This document shows, piece after piece, positions 9,877 through 19,847 of a stretch of DNA of 64,000 nucleotides. This stretch comes from Gammaproteobacteria bacterium (GTDB taxonomy: Bacteria; Pseudomonadota; Gammaproteobacteria; Pseudomonadales; Cellvibrionaceae), in assembly GCA_004173475.1 (NCBI GenBank), contig SEBU01000003.1:186001-250000 (forward strand), in the 5' to 3' direction. Below the pieces are notes generated by a model, which was not told the origin of the DNA, made no database searches, and was given only the letters and a program-made list of their open reading frames with translations. Position 1 is the stretch's first letter, and each line of letters begins with the position of its first letter. The position numbers and the translations under genes are program-made.

Positions 9877-10683
9877 TTAAGCATTTTGGCTTGGCCAAAA
9901 GAATGCGGATATTTTGGTGTTGAATAGAAAGGTATCGAAAAGTTTCACGGCGTGCCCGGAGAGCGCGGAACCAGCTCCGTAACACACGAGAAGTGGTAGC
10001 AAATGTTCTTCTCGCGGATGACAAAAGCGAGCTTCTGGAGCACTTTGCCAATTTACGAGACGCACCTGTTGTTCATCGGCTGTCAACGCTGTATTGGTTA
10101 ATGTTTCGGTTAACCAATTATCAAAATATTCACTCTTGTCGCGAGTTGAAGGACTCGAAGTAAAAAACGCGCGCATATTATGGAAAGACATGCCCGATCC
10201 CAAAATCAACACTCCTTGTGAACATAATGGCGCCAAGGCTTTACCCAAAGCTATATGCGCGGCCGGATCCAAGTTATTAAGCAACGAAATTTGGACAACC
10301 GGGATGTCAGCAGCCGGATACATAAGCATTAAGGGTACAAAAGTCCCATGATCAAAATCGCGCGCTGAGTCGAGCTTGCATTTTATTCCGTCTGCCTGAA
10401 GCAAACGCATAATATTTTCTGCAAGCTCTGGATTACCAGGCGCAGAATATTTGAACTCGTAAGCTTCTTGCGGAAATCCGTGGTAATCGTAAAACATTCC
10501 CGGTGCAGGACTACTGGAAATAGTTGCAACATTCTCTTCCCAGTGTGCGGTGATAACAACAATAGCTTTCGGTTTCGGCAATTCGCCGCCGACAGTTCGC
10601 ATAAATTGCGTCAAGGCGCGATGATTTTCATCACCAAGCAGCGGCATAGGACCGCCACCATGAGGAACAAAAAGTACAGACAT
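9877..10683 (-). CDS. LigB/DODA-type extradiol dioxygenase family protein
   Basis: A 268-residue member of the class III extradiol ring-cleavage dioxygenase family (4,5-DOPA dioxygenase, YgiD-like). Metal-ligand histidines are expected in FVPHGGGPMPLL (H8), VITAHWEE and DFDHGTFVPL, all present. These enzymes open catecholic rings with a non-haem metal. The start at ATG 10683 is preceded by GAGGAG six bases away; an upstream in-frame codon has no such site. It is followed by the divergent-facing GGDEF gene region and shows no pathway neighbours, so the substrate is unknown. Confidence 0.88.
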   Translation of the reverse strand: MSVLFVPHGGGPMPLLGDENHRALTQFMRTVGGELPKPKAIVVITAHWEENVATISSSPAPGMFYDYHGFPQEAYEFKYSAPGNPELAENIMRLLQADGIKCKLDSARDFDHGTFVPLMLMYPAADIPVVQISLLNNLDPAAHIALGKALAPLCSQGVLILGSGMSFHNMRAFFTSSPSTRDKSEYFDNWLTETLTNTALTADEQQVRLVNWQSAPEARFCHPREEHLLPLLVCYGAGSALSGHAVKLFDTFLFNTKISAFFWPSQNA

Positions 10684-10725
10684 ACACTTCTCCTCAAACA
10701 AAACATCAGCACTGCTAGTGCATCA

Positions 10726-11856
10726 CTAAAATGATAGGGTTGGAGCTGGCTTTTGTACAAAATATTTTTGAGTAATCCGTTTAGCCAGAAAAATTCCTTT
10801 CAGCTCAATATATCTATAGGTTAACCGCGCAATCAAATAAGTGATCAGACTAACGATGACATAGTTAACGATTAGCTGTAAATCCGGCTTAAAAAAGTTG
10901 AGCTGCAAATTGGCAACCTTAGCCACGACAATGAAATGAATTAGATACATGGAAAATGACACTTTGCCAATTTCCTGAAGCGGCTTATTAGCCAAGAATG
11001 CGTAGCGTGAAAATAAGAGTGCCAGCGCATAGAAAGATATTGCTGAGGCAAGCGGAATTAAAACTGTGCTAAATATTAGCTTAGACATATAAAACAACAA
11101 GGACACAGCAGTCGCTCCTAAAAAAATCATGCACAGAAAAAACGTATTGACTCTGGTTTCGGTGTTAAAAAAGTGCAGATACAAAAGAAAACCGACAATG
11201 AACACTGGAAGCTGATTTAAAAAATTCCAATAACCCAAGCTATAAGCATTGACCTCCACCTTCGCAAAAAACACCAAGTAGAAATATACACTCGAGGAAA
11301 TCAATACAGAGACGATCAGCGTAGCAAGGATTGCGCGTTGCGAACCGTAAACTTGTCGGAAGATAAACGGAAAAATCAGGTAAAAAAGAATTTCAACACC
11401 AATAGACCATCCACCGGGAACAACGCTATTGAACGCTGCCATATTCAGACCATGCAGTAATAAAAAATGCCAGGCTGCGCTGATAAAATTGACACTTTCC
11501 AAGCCTCGATCAGCAATCAATAAGCCTGTGTAAAATAAAATCCCGAGATAATACATGGGCGCTATTCTGAGATAACGCCGAATATAAAACTTTCTCAGCG
11601 CATATTGTTCGTTCATTCTCGCTGCAAAAGTAAGACACAAGGTAAAGGCGGAGAGCACAAAAAAAAGTTGTACCCCCATTCGTCCATAGCTGCAGAGATT
11701 CGAAACCAAACCGCTAACACCGGGAGTTGCAGGGCTCACATGAGTGATGATAACCATCAAGATTGCCAAACCGCGTAGTGCATCAATAAACGCTAAATTC
11801 TGTTGTTCCGGTTTTGAACTCGATTCTTTCATGAAATGTGTTTCATTCTTTTCCAC
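10726..11856 (-). CDS. acyltransferase family 3 membrane protein
   Basis: A 376-residue multi-pass membrane acyltransferase of the OafA/NodX type. The N-terminal signature IDALRGLAILMVIITHVSP (about residues 24-42) contains the conserved R and H, and GWSIGVEILFYLIFP is the second diagnostic segment. Some ten hydrophobic segments follow. Such enzymes transfer acyl groups (often acetyl) to cell-surface sugars. GTG 11856 is the likely start, with AGGAG seven bases before it. No polysaccharide genes flank it, so the acceptor is unknown. Confidence 0.9.
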   Translation of the reverse strand: MEKNETHFMKESSSKPEQQNLAFIDALRGLAILMVIITHVSPATPGVSGLVSNLCSYGRMGVQLFFVLSAFTLCLTFAARMNEQYALRKFYIRRYLRIAPMYYLGILFYTGLLIADRGLESVNFISAAWHFLLLHGLNMAAFNSVVPGGWSIGVEILFYLIFPFIFRQVYGSQRAILATLIVSVLISSSVYFYLVFFAKVEVNAYSLGYWNFLNQLPVFIVGFLLYLHFFNTETRVNTFFLCMIFLGATAVSLLFYMSKLIFSTVLIPLASAISFYALALLFSRYAFLANKPLQEIGKVSFSMYLIHFIVVAKVANLQLNFFKPDLQLIVNYVIVSLITYLIARLTYRYIELKGIFLAKRITQKYFVQKPAPTLSF

Positions 11857-11985
11857 GAAAATTCTCCTTTTAAAACGAATTGCGGTCGACGATTGATTAC
11901 AAGAACAAATGAGTTTGCGTGATTATCTGCCCCCAAATTCAATTCGACAAACTTAAGGCCTATTTCTGCGCCAGATAATTAAAAG

Positions 11986-12867
11986 TTAGTCAGTTAGAGG
12001 AATAGCGGACTTATGATGCTCGCGTAAGGATTCATAGATAGCGGCTGCGACTATAATCGCGCCGCCAACGAAGGTGGAGACATTGGGAATGCTGTGTATG
12101 AATATCACGCCGTAAAAAACCCCGTAGACCGGTTGCATACAGGCAACCAAACCAACGGTCTTTGCTTTGAGGTAACGCAAAGCGTAACCAAACAATGTAT
12201 GCGAAAAAGCGGTAAAAAATAAACCGAGGATTAGTATCAGACCCCAATCGACATTCGTAGGCACATGAGGCGACGTAAAGATAACCGGAGTCATTACGAG
12301 TGCAACTATAAGCACTTGATAACTCATCGAGCGCGCAGAGGATTGTCCACTAAACCAATTACTCAATAATAAATTCCGCAAAGCAAAACTAAACGCGGAG
12401 ACTAGCCCCCAAAGCACACCTTGAGTGGTGTTATTCGCAAAATCAAATTCAGGTACGAGAAAATAAATACCAATGAGCACGAATACCCCGCTAACAACAT
12501 CGCCCCAGTCAATTTTATTTCCGGTTATCAAGGGTTCCATAAAGACTGTTAAAACGGGATAGGCGTAAAGTGACAGCATGCCAATTGCAATGCTGGAAAC
12601 TTGCATGGAATGAAAATAAGTAATCCAGTGAATACATAAGAGTATGCCGAGCACTAGCATGCGGCTGTAATCGCGCGCCGAGTTGAGAGCTACATGCCCT
12701 TCGCGCCACCATACCCAAGCAAACAATATGCCTGCGGCAATCCAGGTACGATACCCGGTAATATCCCATGCAGGTAACTTAATAATCTGCGAAAACAATC
12801 CGGTAGCCGCCATTAAAAATGCGCCTACGTGCAGGGTGATTAACGCTGACTTTGTGGATGACATCAA
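11986..12867 (-). CDS. EamA/DMT-family transporter
   Basis: Inner-membrane protein of 293 residues with ten predicted hydrophobic helices in two five-helix EamA repeats (about 1-140 and 150-285), the drug/metabolite transporter superfamily layout. The second repeat begins near GVLWGLVSAFSFALRNLL. EamA proteins usually export metabolites or amino acids; the substrate cannot be read from sequence or context. The gene is isolated, with about 130 bp on the upstream side to the preceding acyltransferase gene. Confidence 0.9.
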   Translation of the reverse strand: MMSSTKSALITLHVGAFLMAATGLFSQIIKLPAWDITGYRTWIAAGILFAWVWWREGHVALNSARDYSRMLVLGILLCIHWITYFHSMQVSSIAIGMLSLYAYPVLTVFMEPLITGNKIDWGDVVSGVFVLIGIYFLVPEFDFANNTTQGVLWGLVSAFSFALRNLLLSNWFSGQSSARSMSYQVLIVALVMTPVIFTSPHVPTNVDWGLILILGLFFTAFSHTLFGYALRYLKAKTVGLVACMQPVYGVFYGVIFIHSIPNVSTFVGGAIIVAAAIYESLREHHKSAIPLTD

Positions 12868-12944
12868 ATAAACCGATTCAAATTTTTTACTACTTTTTAT
12901 GCGATCCAGATTCGCAGCGTTTCTTCCTTGCTAGCCAATGTCAG

Positions 12945-14558
12945 TTAATGGCGAGGACGTCCACCGGTGCGCGGACCACTGCTTCGTCCTCCTGAACTTC
13001 GGCCACCGCTACGGCTAGTTCGCGCGCCCGAACGCGGGCGATCTTCGCGAGCGCCTCTAGGTGCTGGAGGTAATTCAGGCGGAGTCAGCAACAAATAGCC
13101 TGGTGGTTGCTCGCATTTAATTTCCTTACCCAGCAATTTAGCGATGGGTTCGAGACGCAACGCATCGTCTTCGCAGGCGAAACTTATAGACGTGCCTGAT
13201 TTGCCAGCGCGCCCCGTACGACCGATGCGATGTACATAATCTTCCGGCTCTTCCGGCAATGTAAAATTGACGACGTGGCTAATGTCATTGATGTGGATAC
13301 CACGGCCAGCAACATCGGTTGCCACCAGCACTTTGATATCACCATTTTTAAACGCATCGAGCGTGGCTACGCGTTTATTTTGCGTAATTTCGCCAGAGAG
13401 CAGTCCCGCGTTAATACCGTGACGCACTAACTTTTCTTGCAAGTCCCGACATTCGTCACGACGATTGGCAAACACCATCATACTTTCCGCATGTTCCTGC
13501 TGAATCAAATTGTAAAGTAAGGTGTACTTTTCTTCGGTAGAAACAAGATAAACATGTTGATCAACCGTCGCATTTGCAACGTTCTCGGGCTGTATATCAA
13601 TGGTGACCGGTTGGAAGGTCCATTGTTCGACGAGGTTGCGAACGTCATCGGTAAAAGTTGCTGAGAAAAATAACGTTTGGCGATCTTCTCGGCGCGGTGC
13701 CATACGAACAATTTGACGTACTTGCGGAATGAAGCCCATGTCCAGCATACGATCAGCTTCGTCGATAACGAGAATTTCCAGTTGATCGAGATAAACATCT
13801 TTGTTGCCACAAAAATCGAGCAAACGCCCCGGAGTTGCAACCAAAATATCGACCAAGTCATCGTGTAGATGGCGCTGTTGTTTTACGTAATCCATTCCAC
13901 CAACAAGGGTATGAATTTTTAGATCCGTATACTTGCATAGCAATTTCGCGTCTTCGGCTATTTGAATAACCAATTCGCGGGTAGGCGCAATAATTAAAGC
14001 ACGGGCTTCACCGGCGTAACGTTTTTCGCCAATTGGATTTTTTAAAAGATCATCAATAATAGCTGTTAAGAACGCCGCTGTTTTACCGGTGCCGGTTTGC
14101 GCTTTGCCAACTACATCTTTACCTTGCAGAGCATGAGGTAGGGATTGAGCTTGGATCGGTGAACAGTAGTTAAAATGTAAATCAGCTACCGCATGCATGA
14201 TTTCCGGTTCGAGATCCAAATCCTGAAAGCGGGTTTTACCAGCGATTTCCTCAACAACAAATGAGGTCGGATCCCACGGTTCGCGTTTTATTGGTGCAGC
14301 TTTAGGTGCACGATGCTGATTAGGCTTTGCTGAACGCTCAGATTTCGGACGCGGCTTTTTGTGATCTCTGGGAGAATTGTGTTCCCGGGAAGAATTGTGT
14401 TCGCGAGTGGAAGTGTTTTTTTCGGCAGCAGCATGACCGGATTGTTTTGATGGTCGACTTGCTTCAGGTTTTTTAGCGCCGGCTACTGAATGACTGGTAG
14501 ATGATTGGGTCGCTGATTCGTTTGAGCCCAACAATTTCTTAAAAAATTTGCCTATCAA
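12945..14558 (-). CDS. rhlB: DEAD-box ATP-dependent RNA helicase, RhlB-like
   Basis: A 537-residue RNA helicase. A disordered, basic N-terminal extension (about 1-95, with the repeat [11 protein letters not shown]) precedes the RecA core: [12 protein letters not shown] (Q motif), AQTGTGKT (I), PTRELVIQ (Ia), [13 protein letters not shown] (II), FFSATF (III), and [15 protein letters not shown] to [15 protein letters not shown] (V, VI). The tail is an Arg/Gly/Ser-rich RNA-binding stretch. Domain order and the [10 protein letters not shown] region fit RhlB of pseudomonads, which works with the RNA degradosome. The start appears to be TTG 14558 with a weak AGG upstream, so the N-terminus is less certain. 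Confidence 0.9.
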   Translation of the reverse strand: MIGKFFKKLLGSNESATQSSTSHSVAGAKKPEASRPSKQSGHAAAEKNTSTREHNSSREHNSPRDHKKPRPKSERSAKPNQHRAPKAAPIKREPWDPTSFVVEEIAGKTRFQDLDLEPEIMHAVADLHFNYCSPIQAQSLPHALQGKDVVGKAQTGTGKTAAFLTAIIDDLLKNPIGEKRYAGEARALIIAPTRELVIQIAEDAKLLCKYTDLKIHTLVGGMDYVKQQRHLHDDLVDILVATPGRLLDFCGNKDVYLDQLEILVIDEADRMLDMGFIPQVRQIVRMAPRREDRQTLFFSATFTDDVRNLVEQWTFQPVTIDIQPENVANATVDQHVYLVSTEEKYTLLYNLIQQEHAESMMVFANRRDECRDLQEKLVRHGINAGLLSGEITQNKRVATLDAFKNGDIKVLVATDVAGRGIHINDISHVVNFTLPEEPEDYVHRIGRTGRAGKSGTSISFACEDDALRLEPIAKLLGKEIKCEQPPGYLLLTPPELPPAPRGAREDRPRSGARTSRSGGRSSGGRSSGPRTGGRPRH

Positions 14559-14754
14559 GGATTTTTACCTGGGATTAAAAGATTCTTCCGAGTATACATG
14601 AATAGTATGATAATTTGCCTGCTAAAAACGCCAAATGGGCACCTAATGCGGCGAACCCCTGCATTAAGCAGGAAAATTTCGATAAAGCCAAGCTTGCGTA
14701 AGAATTAATGCATTAGTTACCCTTCCAACAACAAAAATTCTGCTCGGAGCTTCT

Positions 14755-15444
14755 ATGCGCGTTCACAGTTTGCAACATGTCCCTTTCGAGGACATTGGCA
14801 GTTTAAATCGAGATATCCAAGAACGGGGATTTAGTTTAAGCAGCACACATCTTTACCGAGGTGAGAGTCTCCCGACGCTAGAAAGCTTTGATGTACTCGT
14901 TGTGATGGGCGGCCCAATGGGGGTCTACGACGAAGATGTATATCCCTGGCTTACAATCGAAAAAGAATTTATCGCCAGTGCGATTACCGCGGGCAAAAAA
15001 ATCCTTGGAATTTGTTTAGGCGCGCAGTTAATCGCCTGTGTGTTGAACGCTAAAGTTACCCGCAATCCGCATCGTGAAATTGGCTGGTTTCCATTAAACA
15101 TCAGCGCTAACGCAAGTGATCACCCAATTGCAAAAATTCTGGCAACTTGCAGCAATGTGTTTCATTGGCATGGAGACACATTTGAACTACCCGCACATGC
15201 ACAACTCATTGCCTCAAGCGCCGCCTGTAAACATCAAGCTTTTGTGATCAAAAATCAAATTTACGGATTTCAATTTCATTTAGAAGTCACAGAGAGCTCT
15301 GCAAATGCATTGATTCAAAATTGTGCGGATGAACTGGATAATTCGGAGTTCGTGCAAACCGCTACAGAGATGTTAAAAGATAAACAACAGTTTAACGCGA
15401 TCAACACGGCGATGAGTGAAATTTTTATTCAACTACTGAAATGA
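14755..15444 (+). CDS. class I glutamine amidotransferase-like protein
   Basis: A 229-residue protein of the GATase1 fold. The catalytic triad is visible: nucleophile C87 in LGICLGAQL, H175 and E177 in GFQFHLEVTE; the oxyanion stretch VVMGGPMGVYDE precedes it. It resembles GuaA-like stand-alone amidotransferases (YfeJ type) that are often annotated as GMP synthase but lack the synthetase domains. It is a single gene without a partner synthetase nearby; the true substrate is unknown. Confidence 0.88.
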   Translation: MRVHSLQHVPFEDIGSLNRDIQERGFSLSSTHLYRGESLPTLESFDVLVVMGGPMGVYDEDVYPWLTIEKEFIASAITAGKKILGICLGAQLIACVLNAKVTRNPHREIGWFPLNISANASDHPIAKILATCSNVFHWHGDTFELPAHAQLIASSAACKHQAFVIKNQIYGFQFHLEVTESSANALIQNCADELDNSEFVQTATEMLKDKQQFNAINTAMSEIFIQLLK

Positions 15445-15500
15445 AACCGCTTAACAAGTGGTAAAAGAGCGAAACCGGATGCGCTTCTTTTATTAAATTT

Positions 15501-16190
15501 TTACAGGTGTAATCCAAAAAAATGTCCTGCTATGCCCGTAAGGGCCATAGCTAATGCACCCCAAATACAAACCCGGGCCGCACCGTTCAATATGTTCGCC
15601 CCACCTACTTTTGCAGCCAGCCCACCCAGCAGTGCCAGCGAAACGAGCGAGCTACCAGCAACAGATGAAATCAAATATTGCTCGGCAACAACTACCACTA
15701 CAAGCAAGGGAATCATTGCCCCCACTGCAAAGCTTGCGGCGGAAGTCAACGCGGCTTGAAGAGGACGCGCCTGCAAAAATTCAACAATACCCAACTCGTC
15801 GCGAGCATGACTTAAAAGTGCGTCATGTGCAGTAAGTTTTACCGCCACTTGATTCGCAAGGTCTCGATCCAATCCACGGGAAATATAAATCTCAGTCAAC
15901 TCGCGCAATTCTGCCGCAGGATGCGCCGCTAACTCCTGAGTTTCACGCTCTATATCAGCTGCCTCTGTATCTGCTTGTGACCGCACGGATACATATTCGC
16001 CAGCCGCCATGGAAACCGCGCCCGCAACCAGCCCCGCTACGCCTGCAAGTAATACTGTGTCATTAGATGTTTGCGCGGCCGCAATTCCCATCATCAAACT
16101 TGCTGTGGAAATAATGCCATCATTCGCTCCCAATACTGCGGCGCGCAACCAACCAAGGTGTTGTACTTTGTGATTTTCACCATGACGCAT
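15501..16190 (-). CDS. VIT1/CCC1-family divalent metal transporter
   Basis: A 229-residue membrane protein related to vacuolar iron transporter VIT1/nodulin-21. The signature WLRAAVLGANDGIISTASLMMGI is near the N-terminus, followed by GLVAGAVSMAAGEYVSVRSQAD, a cytoplasmic helical metal-binding segment rich in Glu (about 75-140), and three more hydrophobic helices. It probably moves Fe2+ or Mn2+ across the inner membrane. I start at ATG 16190 because the protein then has family length; a TTG 63 bases upstream is in frame but adds an unusual extension. Confidence 0.9.
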   Translation of the reverse strand: MRHGENHKVQHLGWLRAAVLGANDGIISTASLMMGIAAAQTSNDTVLLAGVAGLVAGAVSMAAGEYVSVRSQADTEAADIERETQELAAHPAAELRELTEIYISRGLDRDLANQVAVKLTAHDALLSHARDELGIVEFLQARPLQAALTSAASFAVGAMIPLLVVVVVAEQYLISSVAGSSLVSLALLGGLAAKVGGANILNGAARVCIWGALAMALTGIAGHFFGLHL

Positions 16191-16269
16191 AGCAAGGGGC
16201 TCAACAAAAAAACGAATCAATAAAAAAACAACTGATTGCTTATAAACCAGCAAGACATTACAAAAACGC

Positions 16270-16887
16270 TTATTTATTTTTTAACGATTGCGGCTTTATA
16301 TCTCCGCAATTAGTCGACAACCATTTTCCTGTTTGAAGCGCGCGGAATGTTTCCTGTTTACCTTCGATAGTGGTCGTGTAAGCAACATCGCCGGTGTAGG
16401 ATTTATTGTTTTGAAAAACAATAGTTCCCTCACCACGACTTGGATTTTCACCACCGCAAATATAAACAACCTTTAAAGTATTAGGCGCTGTTTGGGTAAT
16501 TTGTTCCTCACAATTGTCATCTCCTTTAGGTAGCTCACCGCGATCAATATCCTCTTGCGTAAGGCACGCTTTAACTGTAGTGCCATCTTTTGTTATTTGA
16601 ACACCCTGCGACGGCATTTCAACCCCTTTATCAGAGACTTTTATGCCCTGTTGCGCCATCATATCTTCCATCATTTTGCGCTGATCTGGTGGCAAGTTGG
16701 CCATTTGCTTTTTCATTTCTTCCATAGCGCCAGCCATTTGTTCGGCTTGGGCCTTTTGCGTTGCACTTTGATCACGAGGATCCATTTTAAATTTGTGCTC
16801 CCATAAGCCAGGTTTCATATCCACATGAAAGGCATGAGCATTGAAGCTCAAGCTCGTCGCTATTAGCAAACCTATTACTGATTTCAT
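16270..16887 (-). CDS. exported DUF3617 family protein
   Basis: A 205-residue periplasmic protein. A Sec signal peptide (MKSVIGLLIATSLSFNAHA) is followed by FHVDMKPGLWEHKFKMDPR, the conserved DUF3617 opening. A charged Met/Gln-rich helix (about 35-75) precedes a beta-rich part with C110, C126, C148 and C195 (approximate), which may form disulfides. The start at ATG 16887 has GGAGG five bases upstream. The function of the family is unknown. It stands alone between the VIT gene and the esterase gene. Confidence 0.85.
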   Translation of the reverse strand: MKSVIGLLIATSLSFNAHAFHVDMKPGLWEHKFKMDPRDQSATQKAQAEQMAGAMEEMKKQMANLPPDQRKMMEDMMAQQGIKVSDKGVEMPSQGVQITKDGTTVKACLTQEDIDRGELPKGDDNCEEQITQTAPNTLKVVYICGGENPSRGEGTIVFQNNKSYTGDVAYTTTIEGKQETFRALQTGKWLSTNCGDIKPQSLKNK

Positions 16888-16921
16888 AAATACCTCCACA
16901 AGAATATTTGCGCTGATTCTA

Positions 16922-18271
16922 TCACTTTACTAGTTTGAGCAATGTTGGCGCCATCGCTTTCGCCCAAATCTCATAACCTTTTTCATTGGGGTGCAGTAAA
17001 TCAGGCATTATATCTTTGGACAAAATGCCATTTGCATCAAGAAGGGATTTGTTGATGTTCAGGAAAAACAGCTTTTTATTGTCAGCAAAACCAGAAATAA
17101 TTACATTGACCTCATCATTAAGCTGGCGCATTTGATCGGTGGGTTTTTCATCGCGCGGGAAAATAGCTAATAGGAGAATTTTTGTATTCGGTAGGTGCTG
17201 TTGCAATTCCTCGATATTGCGCTTTATGCCTAAGGCTGTCGTCTTCGGATCTTCCAGACGATGACCGGTGTTGTTAGTTCCAAACATAAGCACCGCAACT
17301 TTAGGATTTAGCCCGTCTATTTCGCTGTGCTGTAAGCGCCACAACACATTTTCTGTTCTATCACCGCTGAAACCTAAATTAATTGCATTATATTTTACGT
17401 AATTGTGATTCCATACATTAAATCCGTCTTTCTCCCACCCTTGAGTTATAGAGTCTCCGATAAAAATAACCTCAGCATTTTTTTTTGCTTTCACTTCTTT
17501 TAGTTTTTCTAAGTGACGAGGCATCCACCAACCCATTGACCACCATTCATTTAATACGGCAGGCGTTGTAGAAAGGGTTTTATAGTCTGGGCAACTGAAG
17601 CTAGGTGTGCCAGTTTTTTGGATATGAACCTTAGCAACTTCAATAATACCAGACCCTCCTGCCTCAAGTGCAAAGGGCAAGGTGACAGAGGAAAAATCAT
17701 CACCATCACGCATGAAACACTTTAGAGGCAGTGAAAAATGCTTCCAGCCTTTGCCTTCCAAATCTCGCGCATGTATTAGATAAGGAATTTGACGTACACA
17801 GTTTTCACCGCACTTACTTTTAAAAGCCAATCCACCTTTGCCAAGCTCAACGACTTTTAAATCAAACTCTACAACTCCGGCGCTCATGTATTCAGCAATG
17901 TTAATGGGATTTTTTGTCTCGAAGTTTAACGATGCACGCCATGAATCTCTCCACGAAAAGGTTAATGCATCGCCCGCCGTAGTTTTATCGCTTCTAATGA
18001 CACTCACTTCTGCATTGGGGGCGGATGATCCTGCAACTTTTAGTACGTCGGCTCGATTACCAGTGAACTCCTGTTGCGCAGCAGGACTTTCAATAACAAT
18101 TTTTACGTCCGGTTTTAAAGCTCCTGAAAATAGCTCAATTGAATCTCTATTAAACTTAGGCGTGGCTTGAACATTTTGCGGTAATGTTTCTTTCGGTCCG
18201 GAATGATTACATGCCGTGACCGCGCAACATAAACCCACCAACGTTGTACAAATCAAGGTTTGAATTTTCAT
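16922..18271 (-). CDS. SGNH/GDSL-type esterase lipoprotein with N-terminal ligand-binding-like domain
   Basis: A 449-residue lipoprotein: signal peptide with lipobox VTAC at C21. Residues about 45-225 form a beta-rich domain (VKIVIESPA, TFSWRDSWRASLNF, GKGWKHFSLPLKCF) that resembles the galactose-binding-like C-terminal domain of some glucan exo-hydrolases. The SGNH hydrolase follows: block I VIFIGDSITQGW, block II GFSGDRTENVLWR, block III FGTNNTGH, and block V DLLHPNEKGYE with the catalytic D and H. Such enzymes remove acetyl groups from polysaccharides. Its position beside the IclR, GH35 and TonB receptor genes suggests deacetylation of a galactosylated glycan. The N-terminal assignment is tentative. 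Confidence 0.85.
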   Translation of the reverse strand: MKIQTLICTTLVGLCCAVTACNHSGPKETLPQNVQATPKFNRDSIELFSGALKPDVKIVIESPAAQQEFTGNRADVLKVAGSSAPNAEVSVIRSDKTTAGDALTFSWRDSWRASLNFETKNPINIAEYMSAGVVEFDLKVVELGKGGLAFKSKCGENCVRQIPYLIHARDLEGKGWKHFSLPLKCFMRDGDDFSSVTLPFALEAGGSGIIEVAKVHIQKTGTPSFSCPDYKTLSTTPAVLNEWWSMGWWMPRHLEKLKEVKAKKNAEVIFIGDSITQGWEKDGFNVWNHNYVKYNAINLGFSGDRTENVLWRLQHSEIDGLNPKVAVLMFGTNNTGHRLEDPKTTALGIKRNIEELQQHLPNTKILLLAIFPRDEKPTDQMRQLNDEVNVIISGFADNKKLFFLNINKSLLDANGILSKDIMPDLLHPNEKGYEIWAKAMAPTLLKLVK

Positions 18272-18376
18272 AGAGCCTCACTAATTATTTTGTTTTTAAT
18301 GAATTTTCGAAAAGCTGATGAGATAGCTATTTGCTACCGCTACATGTAGTTAACAATGTATAGAAAACGCAGGCAT

Positions 18377-18397
18377 AAAAAAAGGCGCTTCAGCGCC
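18377..18397 (-). terminator. rho-independent terminator overlapping the iclR-type gene stop
   Basis: On the minus strand GGCGC-TGAA-GCGCC is followed by seven T residues (18377-18383). The TGA stop of the regulator gene (18390-18392) lies within the loop/stem, so termination is fused to the 3' end of the coding sequence. Confidence 0.85.
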
Positions 18398-19190
18398 CTT
18401 CGTTACTTAATGCATCGGCGATTTTCCGCGCCGCGACTTTAAGCCTTTCGATGACCTGCTCGTGGGTCACCGACTGGGCTCGAATACTGATAAAGGGCAC
18501 ATTAATAACTGCCGTTGCTCCGTTTAAACCTAAAATGGGAACACATAAGTCCGTCACGCCCTCTACGAATTCGCTAGCCGATTGTACATAACCGCGCTGT
18601 GCTGCCGCTTTTGATTTTTGGATAAAAATCTCAATACGTTCCGCATCTGATGACGCGCGTAACTGAGGTAACCAGCGCGCCTGACTTTCGGGGGAAGCAA
18701 ATCCGTAAAGCATTAACCCAGAGTTAGTATCAACCAAACTACGACGGTAGCCAACCCGCACAGAGAAACCCAAATCCATAGGGCTTTCAATTCTGCCAAC
18801 GACCACAATTTGATCGCCGGAGGGCACCACCAAATGACAGGACTGACCAAATTCGCGGGCTATATCTTTCATAACGGGTAACGCCGTTTCCAACAAAGAG
18901 CGAGCGGAACCTTGCGCAATACCAAGAGTGAATAATTTATTTGTGAGTGAATACCCATCGCGGCCATCAGGGCAAGATTCTATGTACCCACGAAATTCGA
19001 GTGCCAAGACCATACGAAAAAGTTCGCTCACGGACCGACCAAGCGTAACGGCCATCTGTGAAGTGGTCATTGGTGTGCCATGACGAGCGAGTAACTCAAG
19101 GATATCTAAACCTTTCTCGAGTGCGGGGGCCCTATATTTACGGTCATTTTCTTCAACGACCGCCTCAGCGTGCAATTCTAAATTTGACAT
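18390..19190 (-). CDS. IclR-family transcriptional regulator
   Basis: A 266-residue regulator. An N-terminal winged helix-turn-helix (about 20-85: LEKGLDILELLARHGTPMTTSQMAVTLGRSVSELFRM) is followed by the IclR effector domain (about 95-260) with SCHLVVPSGDQIVVVGRIES and SEFVEGVTDLCVPILG. IclR proteins bind small catabolic effectors. Sitting between the SGNH esterase gene and the GH35/TonB receptor genes, on the same strand, it is the likely local regulator of glycan use. It has its own terminator. Confidence 0.92.
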   Translation of the reverse strand: MSNLELHAEAVVEENDRKYRAPALEKGLDILELLARHGTPMTTSQMAVTLGRSVSELFRMVLALEFRGYIESCPDGRDGYSLTNKLFTLGIAQGSARSLLETALPVMKDIAREFGQSCHLVVPSGDQIVVVGRIESPMDLGFSVRVGYRRSLVDTNSGLMLYGFASPESQARWLPQLRASSDAERIEIFIQKSKAAAQRGYVQSASEFVEGVTDLCVPILGLNGATAVINVPFISIRAQSVTHEQVIERLKVAARKIADALSNEGR

Positions 19191-19847
19191 AATGACATTA
19201 TTTTTTATATATGAATGTTGGAGGATTTTTTATTAGCTACGCGATTAGACGCGCATTTTTAAACAAGCAAAAATGCTTTAACTCAGGCGAAGCTTTTCGA
19301 ATTTGTAGTAGCGAAAATGTAAAGCTGTGGTTTCTACTGGATTGCAACGGGCTACAAACCAAATCACTCAGGAATTCAGTTTGTTTCCTGGAACATCGAA
19401 AACACCGCTAATATCTCGTGATGCTTTTTAGAGTAAAAGTGGCGTTACGCATCACACCCAGCCATTTCGCCTAAATCTACATTCGCATTTAAGAGCCCGC
19501 GCTGAAACAGCAGTTTTTGCCTACTAGCAATGCCACTAACTCTTGCGATGCTTCAAATTGAAAATGCATCCTAGCATAAAGTCAATTAAACTATAACTAA
19601 TTGAATCACGTTCCAATTCGATTTATTACGCCATTAACAGTTAAATTTATAAATTCCCAAAAAGCTTTTGGAGTATGGCGAGCTTGTTGAGCAAGAAAGG
19701 CCTTCAGTTATGGCCGTAGGATTTTTCTTAATGTCGAATGAAGGGAGACTCGTCGCATCAATTCAGACGCGACCAGCCTATTTAACAAAAAATAAAAAAG
19801 TGGATTTCACGTGTAATCTCGATACTTAATTAAACTTAAAGACCGGG
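19191..19847. other. 657-bp non-coding region between GH35 and IclR genes
   Basis: AT-rich stretch, downstream of the GH35 gene and upstream of the IclR-type gene (both minus strand). It should contain the regulator's promoter and possibly its operator. A short plus-strand frame (19211-19411) lacks a ribosome binding site and recognisable sequence. I see no riboswitch, tRNA or clear terminator. Confidence 0.4.

Noticed and set aside
19211-19411. Open frame of 66 codons between the IclR and GH35 genes.
   Set aside because: Antisense-orientated to neighbours, no family resemblance and codon use unlike real genes here.
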